From contig JAUWCW010000026.1 of assembly GCA_030609125.1 (NCBI GenBank), positions 1 to 12,478 of the forward strand: a DNA stretch of 12,478 bases, given 5' to 3'. Position numbers and translations under genes: made by a program. This document shows positions 1 through 5,561 of this stretch, piece by piece. Source of the DNA: Candidatus Rokuibacteriota bacterium. Its GTDB lineage: Bacteria; JAUVQV01. Numbering within the stretch: position 1 is the stretch's first letter; the number at the start of each line of letters is the position of its first letter. The notes below the pieces were generated by a model, which had not been told where the DNA came from, searched no databases, and was given only the letters and a program-made list of their open reading frames with translations.

Positions 1-1
1 G

Positions 2-295
2 GTAGTCGACGAGGGAATCGGCATCTCGACGGAGAACCTGGAGAAGATCTTCGAGAAGTTCCAGCAGGTGGAGGACTCGTTCACCAGGCAGGAAGGCGGG
101 ACGGGGCTTGGACTGTCTATTTCCCGTGAGATCGTTCTGCACCATGGAGGAAAGATCTGGGCTGACAGCACCATCAACGTGGGCAGCACCTTCGCTTTCA
201 CTCTGCCCTTTGAAGAAAAACCCACCGGCGCCCAGGACCCCGTCGTTGCCGACGGCGAGGCGGGACCGAGGGAGCACGCCGAGGCGGCGGGCTGA
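2..295 (+). CDS. Sensor histidine kinase, C-terminal ATPase end (partial)
   Basis: The frame is open from the window edge, so only the last 97 residues are present. Visible are the G1 box (DEGIGIS), the F box (IFEKFQQVEDSF) and the G2 box (GTGLGLSISREIV), followed by HHGGKIW and a short strand ending TFAFTLPF. This is the order of the ATP-binding HATPase_c domain of two-component histidine kinases. The last ~27 residues are Pro/Ala/Glu-rich and probably disordered. The phosphoacceptor His and the sensor domain lie outside the window, so the stimulus cannot be read. The downstream response regulator starts 26 nt after the stop and is its likely partner. The family call is secure; the specific identity is not. 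Confidence 0.93.
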   Translation, partial: VVDEGIGISTENLEKIFEKFQQVEDSFTRQEGGTGLGLSISREIVLHHGGKIWADSTINVGSTFAFTLPFEEKPTGAQDPVVADGEAGPREHAEAAG

Positions 296-310
296 AGATA
301 GACGATCCCA

Positions 311-317
311 AAGGAGG
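311..317 (+). promoter_or_regulatory. Ribosome binding site for the response regulator
   Basis: AAGGAGG lies 4 nt before the ATG at 322. It is a strong Shine-Dalgarno and fixes the start of the regulator. No promoter is evident in the 26-nt gap, so kinase and regulator are probably cotranscribed. Confidence 0.8.
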
Positions 318-321
318 CGAT

Positions 322-711
322 ATGGCCAAGAAGATACTCGTAGCTGACGACGAGCCCTACATCCTGATGGCGCTGACCGATGCGGTTGAGATGGAGGGGT
401 ATGACTGCGTGACGGCCGTGAACGGCAAGGAGGCCGTCGAGAAGGCCCGCGAGGAACTGCCGGACCTGATACTTCTGGACATCATGATGCCATACAAGGA
501 CGGCTACGAAGTCTGTGAGGAGCTGAAGGCCGACCCGGAGACACGCGACATCCCGATCATCATGCTGACCGCCAAGAGCCAGCAGGTCGACATTCAGCGG
601 GGCAAGGAAGTCGGCGCCGATGACTACATCACCAAACCCTTCAGGCCCAGCACCCTGAGGAAGAAATTCAACGAAGTTCTCGATGCGCGAAAGATTATCG
701 AGGAAGGTTGA
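322..711 (+). CDS. Single-domain response regulator (receiver only)
   Basis: This 129-residue protein is a complete CheY-like receiver domain with no output domain. The acidic pocket is D9/D10, the phosphoacceptor is D53 in LLDIMMP, the switch residue is T83 in MLTAK, and the conserved Lys is K105 in TKPF. The length is that of a stand-alone receiver. It follows the kinase fragment closely, so the two probably form a phosphorelay pair. With no DNA-binding domain it must signal through protein partners or as a phosphorelay intermediate. The gene for a substrate-binding lipoprotein starts 29 nt before its stop, suggesting joint expression. The family is certain; the output is unknown. Confidence 0.96.
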   Translation: MAKKILVADDEPYILMALTDAVEMEGYDCVTAVNGKEAVEKAREELPDLILLDIMMPYKDGYEVCEELKADPETRDIPIIMLTAKSQQVDIQRGKEVGADDYITKPFRPSTLRKKFNEVLDARKIIEEG

Positions 712-1615
712 ACGCTCCCTCCCCGGGATCCTCCTGGGGGGGCTCTCACTGGTTTTTCTCCTCACCGCCTGCACCGGCGCCGGGAAGGACGTGGCTCCCC
801 TGCGCGTGGGCTACATGATCTGCAACAGCCTGGAGGAGACCAGGGAGCGCTTCGGCCCCCTGACAGCCTACCTTGCCGAGCAGCTCGGCCGCGAGGTCCG
901 TCCCGTCTACCTCGACACAGTCGATTTCGAAGAGGCCGTCAAGGCCGGTGAGTTCGACATCATTCACACCAACAGCCTGCTCTACGTCTGGTTCAACGAC
1001 ACGTACGACTTCAGAATTCTCTCCGGCGAGATACGGGGAAAGTACGGGTCCTTCGCCTCCGGCAGCATCGTGGTTCACGCCGACAGCGATATACGGACCA
1101 TCGAGGACCTTAAGGGCAAGCGCTTCGTTTTCGGCCCCCCCCTGGCGCCGACGGCCTTCCTTTCCCCGTACTACCTGCTCCTCGAGGCCGGGGTGGACCC
1201 GGAAACGGACCTCGGCTACTACGCCATCCCCTGGGGATCCTTCAAGCACGAGAAGGCCCTGTACGGTGTGTGGCACGGGAAGTACGACGCCGGTTCCGCC
1301 CCCAGCCTCGACCTGGAGCAGATGGTGCGGGACAGCAAGATCCCTCTCGAGGACCTGCGGGTCATCGCCGAGGGCCCCAGGATCCCCTACTGCGTCTTCT
1401 CCGCCCCGCCGTCGCTGCCGGACGAGACGTTCCGCAAGGTCCAGTCGGTGCTCTTCAAGCTCGACGAGGACGCCACTGCGGCAGTGGGAGGTGAGATCCT
1501 CAAGGTTCTCCAGAGTGCGGGGGTGGAAGGCTTCGAGCCGCTCGAGGAGGCGGACTTCGATCCTGTGCGCACAATGGCCAGGGTTGCCAGGCTTCCGCCC
1601 TACGCCGAGTACTGA
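683..1615 (+). CDS. PhnD-like phosphate/phosphonate-family substrate-binding lipoprotein
   Basis: 310 residues. The N-terminus is basic (MRERLSRKVER), then hydrophobic, ending in a lipobox LTAC with Cys30, so it is a predicted exported lipoprotein. The mature part begins with a strand (LRVGYMICNSLEETRERFGPL) and contains LAEQLGREV, a FDIIHTNSLLYVW segment, IRTIEDLKGKRFVFG and LLLEAGVDPE. These are landmarks of the PhnD-type periplasmic-binding family. Such proteins serve ABC importers of phosphonate or other oxyanions, and some act as the sensory domain of histidine kinases. No ABC permease or ATPase is adjacent, and the kinase/regulator pair is immediately upstream, so a sensory role is plausible but inferred. 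The ATG at 683 overlaps the regulator by 29 nt and has no clear Shine-Dalgarno, which implies translational coupling. The ligand is unknown. Confidence 0.82.
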   Translation: MRERLSRKVERSLPGILLGGLSLVFLLTACTGAGKDVAPLRVGYMICNSLEETRERFGPLTAYLAEQLGREVRPVYLDTVDFEEAVKAGEFDIIHTNSLLYVWFNDTYDFRILSGEIRGKYGSFASGSIVVHADSDIRTIEDLKGKRFVFGPPLAPTAFLSPYYLLLEAGVDPETDLGYYAIPWGSFKHEKALYGVWHGKYDAGSAPSLDLEQMVRDSKIPLEDLRVIAEGPRIPYCVFSAPPSLPDETFRKVQSVLFKLDEDATAAVGGEILKVLQSAGVEGFEPLEEADFDPVRTMARVARLPPYAEY

Positions 1616-1690
1616 CCGAGCCCCGTCCCTTCGCGTCGCCGGCATGTAACCTGACCGGGCGGAAATGGTAATTCAAGATAGCGAGCACAG

Positions 1691-2242
1691 ATGGACATGA
1701 AAAACAGCTTTTCCCGAAAGAAGATCGACGGGGTCGATCTTCTTTCGGGTGTCATCATGGTGCTGGCCGCCGCTTTCGTGACGACCTTTTTCTGGCAGGC
1801 CGCCGCCGGGGCATCAGGCAGTGAGGAGTCCTTCATGGCCCGCCTGAGGATGGAGTCGGCAAAGAGAATAGAGAAGGAGCAGGCCCAGATCCACTTTCTT
1901 CTGGACATGGAAGACGAAGGGAAGACGGGCGATGCGCTGAGAGAAGGCGCGGCCGCCGCCGAGCGCTTCGACGGGAACTCCCAGTTTCATCTCCTGCTGG
2001 CGCGGGGATACCGGGAAAAAGGAGACCTCGGCACGTCTGTCGCCGAATACCGAAGGGCCCTGGAGAGCAACAGGGACTATTCCGACCGGCGCTCCACCTT
2101 CTATCTCGGCTCAACGCTGAGGCCGTTTATCAGGGAGGTGCGGCTGGCCCGCGTGGAAGCGGGCCCGGGCTCCGCCGGCAGCACCGTCGTGCGCCGCGAC
2201 CTTTTCTATCTCGAGCGCAGCCTCGCGGGCGGGTGCCATTGA
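1691..2242 (+). CDS. Membrane-anchored TPR-like protein of unknown function
   Basis: 183 residues. A short basic N-terminus (RKK at 9-11) is followed by one hydrophobic segment at about 17-39 (LLSGVIMVLAAAFVTTFFWQ), then a long helical, charged region. The stretch at about 98-130 (HLLLARGYREKGDLGTSVAEY...) has TPR-like spacing. It probably sits in the inner membrane with a periplasmic helical domain that binds other proteins. I do not recognise a named family. It starts 75 nt after the substrate-binding protein and overlaps the YedE-type gene by 4-10 nt, so it is likely cotranslated with the transporter. The start is either the ATG at 1691 or the one at 1697; neither has a good ribosome binding site. 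A strong perfect hairpin lies at codons 8-20 of the message. Confidence 0.75.
   Translation: MDMKNSFSRKKIDGVDLLSGVIMVLAAAFVTTFFWQAAAGASGSEESFMARLRMESAKRIEKEQAQIHFLLDMEDEGKTGDALREGAAAAERFDGNSQFHLLLARGYREKGDLGTSVAEYRRALESNRDYSDRRSTFYLGSTLRPFIREVRLARVEAGPGSAGSTVVRRDLFYLERSLAGGCH
1713..1749 (+). repeat. Perfect 17-bp inverted repeat (hairpin) just inside the TPR-like gene
   Basis: The left arm CCCGAAAGAAGATCGAC (1713-1729) is exactly complementary to the right arm at 1733-1749, with a 3-nt GGG loop. It begins 22 nt after the ATG at 1691 and lies wholly in coding sequence (SRKKIDGVDLLSG). No U-run follows, so it is not a standard rho-independent terminator. A stem this close to the start could restrain initiation, stall RNA polymerase, protect a processed end, or act as a protein-binding palindrome. 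Seen directly; function inferred. Confidence 0.9.
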
Positions 2243-3300
2243 GCTGGGTTTCCCGGATCGCGGGACAGAAGAACCTCGCCGCCGGGCTGGCCATGGGCCT
2301 GGCGGGGGTGCTGCTCGCCTATCTGGGCAACCCCCGCAATACGGGGATCTGTGTTTCCTGTTTCGTCGAAAACGTGGCTGGATCACTCCGCCTCCACGGC
2401 GACCCCCGCATGACGTATCTCCGGCCCGAGCTCATGGGCTTTCTTCTGGGGGCCACCTTCATGGCCCTGGGGAGAGGGAAGTTCCGGAGCCGCGGCGGCT
2501 CATCGCCGTTCATCCGCTTTTTCGTCGGTATCTTCCTCATCGTCGGGTGCACGGTCTTTCTGGGTTGCCCGATCAAGGTTTTTCTCCGGCTGGCCGGCGG
2601 GGACCTGACAGCCCTCTCCGGAGTCGTCGGGCTCGTCGCCGGGGTGTGGCTTGGCGTTCTTTTCCTGCGGCGGGGATTCTTCCTGGGCAGGGGGGTCGGG
2701 ACGAGTCCGCTGGCGGGGTGGATGCTCCCGGCCTTCATGGTCTTTCTCACCCTGGGTGTGATGTGGGGCCCGGTATCTTTCAAGGGCGGGCTGGTGGGGG
2801 CGGCGGCGGAGCACGCCCCTCTTCTCGCCTCACTCGGGATCGGCGCACTGGTGGGAGCCCTCGCCCAGCGCTCATCCTTCTGCGTGACGGGAGGCCTGAG
2901 AAACTTCTTTCTCACCAGGGACATTTCGATGATCTCCGGCGTGGGCCTCTTTTTCCTCTCCGCCCTTGTGCTGAACCTGGCCCTCGGCCTTTTCCACCCC
3001 GGCCTCTCCAACCAGCCCGGCTCGCACCTTGACCACGGCTGGAGTCTGGCCGGAATGGCTCTCGTCGGTTTCGGTGCGGCGCTGATCGGGGGCTGCCCCT
3101 TCCGCCAGCTCGTCCTGGCCGGCGAGGGAGACGTGGACGCCGCCGCGGCGGTCATGGGGATGCTGGTCGGCGGCGGCCTTGTCCACTCCTGGGCCGTGCG
3201 CAGCACCCTGGCGGGGGCCACCCCCGGGGGGAAAGTGGCCACGGCCCTGGGTTTCGTGTTTCTTCTCGCCGTGGGTATCGCCTACCGGGAAAGGGAATGA
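2233..3300 (+). CDS. yedE: YedE-type putative selenium transporter (YeeE/YedE membrane family)
   Basis: About 355 residues and strongly hydrophobic, with roughly nine to ten membrane segments. Family landmarks, each with a cysteine, are NPRNTGICVSCF (C40, C43), YLRPE, LGCPIKVFLRLAGGDL (C112), GALAQRSSFC (C217) with GGLRNFFLTRD, and GGCPFRQLVLAGEGD (C288). This matches my memory of the YedE/FdhT selenium-metabolism membrane proteins, relatives of thiosulfate-transporting YeeE, in which conserved cysteines line the path. The selenium substrate is inferred by the family, not proven. No yedF or selD is in the window. The start is GTG 2233 or TTG 2239; the latter gives a TTGA overlap with the preceding stop. 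The next gene starts on its own stop (ATGA), so it is tightly coupled on both sides. Confidence 0.85.
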   Translation: MPLSWVSRIAGQKNLAAGLAMGLAGVLLAYLGNPRNTGICVSCFVENVAGSLRLHGDPRMTYLRPELMGFLLGATFMALGRGKFRSRGGSSPFIRFFVGIFLIVGCTVFLGCPIKVFLRLAGGDLTALSGVVGLVAGVWLGVLFLRRGFFLGRGVGTSPLAGWMLPAFMVFLTLGVMWGPVSFKGGLVGAAAEHAPLLASLGIGALVGALAQRSSFCVTGGLRNFFLTRDISMISGVGLFFLSALVLNLALGLFHPGLSNQPGSHLDHGWSLAGMALVGFGAALIGGCPFRQLVLAGEGDVDAAAAVMGMLVGGGLVHSWAVRSTLAGATPGGKVATALGFVFLLAVGIAYRERE

Positions 3301-4157
3301 GGGCGTCCCTGGTCTTGTACGCGGCCCTCTGCACACTGCTGGCGGGCTGTGCCCTCCGGCCGTCGCCGGAGCCGGCGGAAAAGGTGTGGCAGGGAAACAT
3401 CTCGGTGCGGGGGGTGGAGCTCGTTCCCGAGGGCAGCACCCTGGTCATCCGGCCGGGAACGAGGGTCAGCTTCGCTTTCCTGGACGAGGATGGCGACGGG
3501 TGGGGGGATTCGGGACTCCGGGTGAACGGAAGGGTCCTCGCTCTCGGCACCAGGGAGCGCCCCGTCGTCTTCGAGGCCGAAGGAAGCGACACGCAGCCCG
3601 GGCGCTGGGGAGAGATACGGATCGAGTCGGCGGAGGGGTCGGTCTTCCGCAACTGCCGGTTCCGCGGGGCTCAATGGGCCCTGCACGCGCATTTCACCCC
3701 CCTTCGGGTGGAGGCCAGCAGCTTCAGCGACAACATCGGCGGCGTAAAGTTCAGGGGAGACCCGGTGGAGATCTACGGCAACTCCTTCGTGGGCAACGGC
3801 ACGGCCATCCGGTACTGGGAAAGCAGCCCGGAGATCATATCCAACATCATCCGGGGCAACGGCACGGGCATCTTCTGCCGGCGGGGATCAGCGGAAACTC
3901 TCGTGAGGGGGAACAATTTCATCCGCAACGTCGACTACAACATCAAGCTCGGGGAGCTGCAGGAGGCGGACGTTGACGCGAAGTTCAACTACTGGGGAGG
4001 GACCCGCCCCGAGATGATAGAGGAGAAGATCTTCGACCGGAAAGACGCCGCCTATCTCGGCCGGGTCCTCTACGATCCTCTCGAGGCGCGCCCCTTCCCC
4101 CTGGAGGGCGCCTGGGATGCTTCGCCGGGGAGAAACCCGCCGGGCGGGAGCAGGTAG
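3297..4157 (+). CDS. Lipoprotein with right-handed parallel beta-helix (NosD-like repeats)
   Basis: 286 residues. A short signal peptide ends in lipobox LAGC with Cys18, so a lipid-anchored envelope protein is expected. Residues ~30-110 hold strand-rich sequence (LVIRPGTRVSFAF, LALGTRERPVVFEA), typical of the cap of such folds. Residues ~115-235 show short coils such as FRNCRFRGAQWAL, VEASSFSDNIGGVKF, IYGNSFVGNGTAIRY, IISNIIRGNGTGIFC and VRGNNFIRNVDYNI, ending in NYWGG. This is the pattern of right-handed parallel beta-helix (NosD/pectate-lyase-like) repeats. The fold usually binds or cleaves polysaccharide, or scaffolds proteins; no catalytic signature is visible. It starts by ATGA overlap with the YedE-type gene, so it probably works at the same envelope site. 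Fold confident, role unknown. Confidence 0.82.
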   Translation: MRASLVLYAALCTLLAGCALRPSPEPAEKVWQGNISVRGVELVPEGSTLVIRPGTRVSFAFLDEDGDGWGDSGLRVNGRVLALGTRERPVVFEAEGSDTQPGRWGEIRIESAEGSVFRNCRFRGAQWALHAHFTPLRVEASSFSDNIGGVKFRGDPVEIYGNSFVGNGTAIRYWESSPEIISNIIRGNGTGIFCRRGSAETLVRGNNFIRNVDYNIKLGELQEADVDAKFNYWGGTRPEMIEEKIFDRKDAAYLGRVLYDPLEARPFPLEGAWDASPGRNPPGGSR

Positions 4158-4183
4158 AGAAAGAGCAGAATAAGAACTACAAT
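4155..4183 (+). promoter_or_regulatory. Candidate sigma70-type promoter before the PqqD/radical SAM genes
   Basis: TAGAGA (4155-4160) and TACAAT (4178-4183) are separated by exactly 17 nt. They match the -35 consensus at 4 of 6 positions and the -10 at 5 of 6. The spacer is notably A-rich in an otherwise GC-rich window. Transcription would start near 4190, giving the modification cassette a start independent of the upstream transporter genes. This is pattern recognition only. Confidence 0.4.
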
Positions 4184-4192
4184 CCGGGGGGT

Positions 4193-4228
4193 ATGGCATT
4201 GAGAGAAACGGGACGGGAGATGCGGTGA
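4193..4228 (+). CDS. Possible 11-codon leader ORF
   Basis: ATG at 4193 opens a frame encoding MALRETGREMR and stops at TGA 4226-4228, overlapping the ATG (4228) of the PqqD-like gene as TGATG. Five or more G residues sit directly before the ATG, too close for an ideal Shine-Dalgarno. If the promoter at 4155-4183 is used, this ORF is almost leaderless. It could couple translation into the next gene. It is too short and lacks Cys/Gly-rich features to be a convincing modified-peptide precursor. It may be chance. Confidence 0.25.
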   Translation: MALRETGREMR

Positions 4229-4539
4229 TGATATTTCGCCATCGACCGAACATTGCCTGGCGGGAGGAGAAGGAAGCCCGGCAGGAGGTGGTGGCCGCCC
4301 TGGAGGAAGGCCGTGAGGCCGCCGATGAGGGGACCCTCATCCTCGTCGATGCCGGGCGGATATTCGAGCTCAATCTCCTGGGCGCGGATATCTGGAAGCT
4401 CTGTGACGGCCGCAGGAGCGTGGAGGAAATTGTCGATGAGCTCCAGCAGGGCTACGACGTCGGCCGCCGGGAGCTCGAAAGCGACGTGCGGGACTTTCTC
4501 GAGGAAATGAAGGAAAGAGGATGGCTGCTGACGGAATGA
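4228..4539 (+). CDS. PqqD-family peptide chaperone (GeoRSP-type)
   Basis: 103 residues from ATG 4228; GTG 4225 would add one. GGGAG at about 4215-4219 is well placed for the ATG. Family landmarks are the strand LILVDAGRIFELN, the helix start LLGADIWKLCDGRRSVEEIVDELQ, and a C-terminal winged-helix-like part ending FLEEMKERGWLL. PqqD-like proteins bind a peptide substrate and present it to a radical SAM/SPASM partner. Here the partner gene follows with an overlap of 4-19 nt. This order (PqqD-like, radical SAM/SPASM, SPASM-only) is what I recall as the GeoRSP system. PQQ synthesis itself is unlikely because no pqqA, pqqB or pqqC is present. The substrate is not identifiable. Confidence 0.88.
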   Translation: MIFRHRPNIAWREEKEARQEVVAALEEGREAADEGTLILVDAGRIFELNLLGADIWKLCDGRRSVEEIVDELQQGYDVGRRELESDVRDFLEEMKERGWLLTE

Positions 4540-5561
4540 AGGGGAAGAGGCGGAAGGTTCTCTCGGCTCCGCTGATCGTCAACTGGAGTCTCAGCTACGA
4601 CTGCAATTTCAACTGCCGGCACTGCTACTCCCGTTCGGAGGAGAGCGACGAGCTCGACACGGCCGGCATCCTCGAGGCGGGAGAGCGTCTTGCCCGGGCT
4701 GGTGTGCTCTTCGTCAACTTCGGGGGAGGAGAACCCCTTCTGCGCCGCGACCTGGGAGAGATTGCCGGGGGTCTTGGCGGTCGGGGCCTCTCCTGCTCCA
4801 TGAATTCCAACGGCTGGCTTCTCGACACGGCCACCGCCGCTCAGATCAGGGAGGCCGGCTTCGCCAGTGTCGGTCTCAGCATGGACAGTCACCTCCCGGA
4901 GGTCCACGACCGCTTCCGGAATCGTGCCGGGAGCTTCGACCGGGTGCGGAAGGCGGCGCGGAACCTGGCTGAGGAGGGCGTGGCGCTTACGGTTTCGACG
5001 GTCATTTCCCGGGTCAACCACCAGGAGCTGGACCCCCTCGTCGACCTTGTCCGTTCCATGGGAGCGGTGAAGCTCTACCTCCACAATTTCAAGTGCAGCG
5101 GACGCGGATTCGACAACCGCTCCGAGCTTGACCTGAGCCCCGGCGAGTGGAAGGATTTCTACCGCCGGGCTCTCGCTCTGGCCGGGGAGGTCGCGGGACT
5201 GGAGATCTCCTTCGACGACCCGATCCTGGCCTCTCTGGAAGGCGGCCGGCGTGACGACGCCTCCCCCGGCTCGAGCTGCGGCAAGCTCTCCCTGCACCTG
5301 CGGCCCAACGGCGACCTCACCCCCTGCGGGTTCATCCCCCTGGTGCTGGGGAACATCCTTCGTGACGACTTCGCCGTCCTCTGGAGGGAGTCACCCGTCC
5401 TGCAAGCCATGCGGGGCAAGTCGGCCACGGGAAAGTGCCGGGGCTGCGGTCACTATGCCGAGTGTCTCGGGGGCTGCACCGCCAGGGCCTACGCCATGAC
5501 GGGAGACCTGAACGCCCCCGACCCCCACTGCTGGGTCGGGGAGGGAGAATCTCCCCCGTGA
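4521..5561 (+). CDS. Radical SAM/SPASM maturase (GeoRSP-type)
   Basis: 346 residues. The radical SAM cluster motif CX3CX2C is at C28, C32 and C35 (YDCNFNCRHCY), and the SAM-binding GGGEP motif is at 68-72. The C-terminal SPASM domain has the full seven-Cys set: C253, C269, then CX2CX5CX3C at C306/C309/C315/C319, and C337, for two auxiliary iron-sulfur clusters. Such enzymes cleave SAM reductively and usually modify peptide or protein side chains in the cytoplasm. ATG 4521 has AGGAAA upstream but overlaps the PqqD-like gene by 19 nt; ATG 4536 (Met6) would give the ATGA coupling seen elsewhere here. All cluster ligands are intact, so it should be active. The target is unknown. I recall this as the GeoRSP radical SAM/SPASM protein. 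Confidence 0.93.
   Translation: MAADGMKGKRRKVLSAPLIVNWSLSYDCNFNCRHCYSRSEESDELDTAGILEAGERLARAGVLFVNFGGGEPLLRRDLGEIAGGLGGRGLSCSMNSNGWLLDTATAAQIREAGFASVGLSMDSHLPEVHDRFRNRAGSFDRVRKAARNLAEEGVALTVSTVISRVNHQELDPLVDLVRSMGAVKLYLHNFKCSGRGFDNRSELDLSPGEWKDFYRRALALAGEVAGLEISFDDPILASLEGGRRDDASPGSSCGKLSLHLRPNGDLTPCGFIPLVLGNILRDDFAVLWRESPVLQAMRGKSATGKCRGCGHYAECLGGCTARAYAMTGDLNAPDPHCWVGEGESPP

Noticed and set aside
746-1645. 299-codon minus-strand open frame opposite the PhnD-like gene
   Set aside because: The sequence is low-complexity and motif-free, while the plus frame has a lipobox and family landmarks.
1651-1679. CTGACC-17-CAAGAT as a promoter for the TPR-like gene
   Set aside because: The match to consensus is weak (4/6 and 3/6) and would leave only a few bases of leader. 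It is not strong enough to annotate.
2319-3242. 307-codon minus-strand open frame opposite the YedE-type gene
   Set aside because: It is Pro/Arg/Thr-rich with no motif. The plus frame is a convincing membrane protein.
4136-4148. CCCGC/GCGGG hairpin at the end of the beta-helix gene as a terminator
   Set aside because: It has only five base pairs, lies inside the coding region and has no T-run.
5435-5557. N-terminal extension of the SPASM-only protein to 5435
   Set aside because: It would lie wholly inside the SPASM domain of the preceding gene. The GTGA junction at 5558 fits the pattern of the neighbours and the shared LSAPL start.
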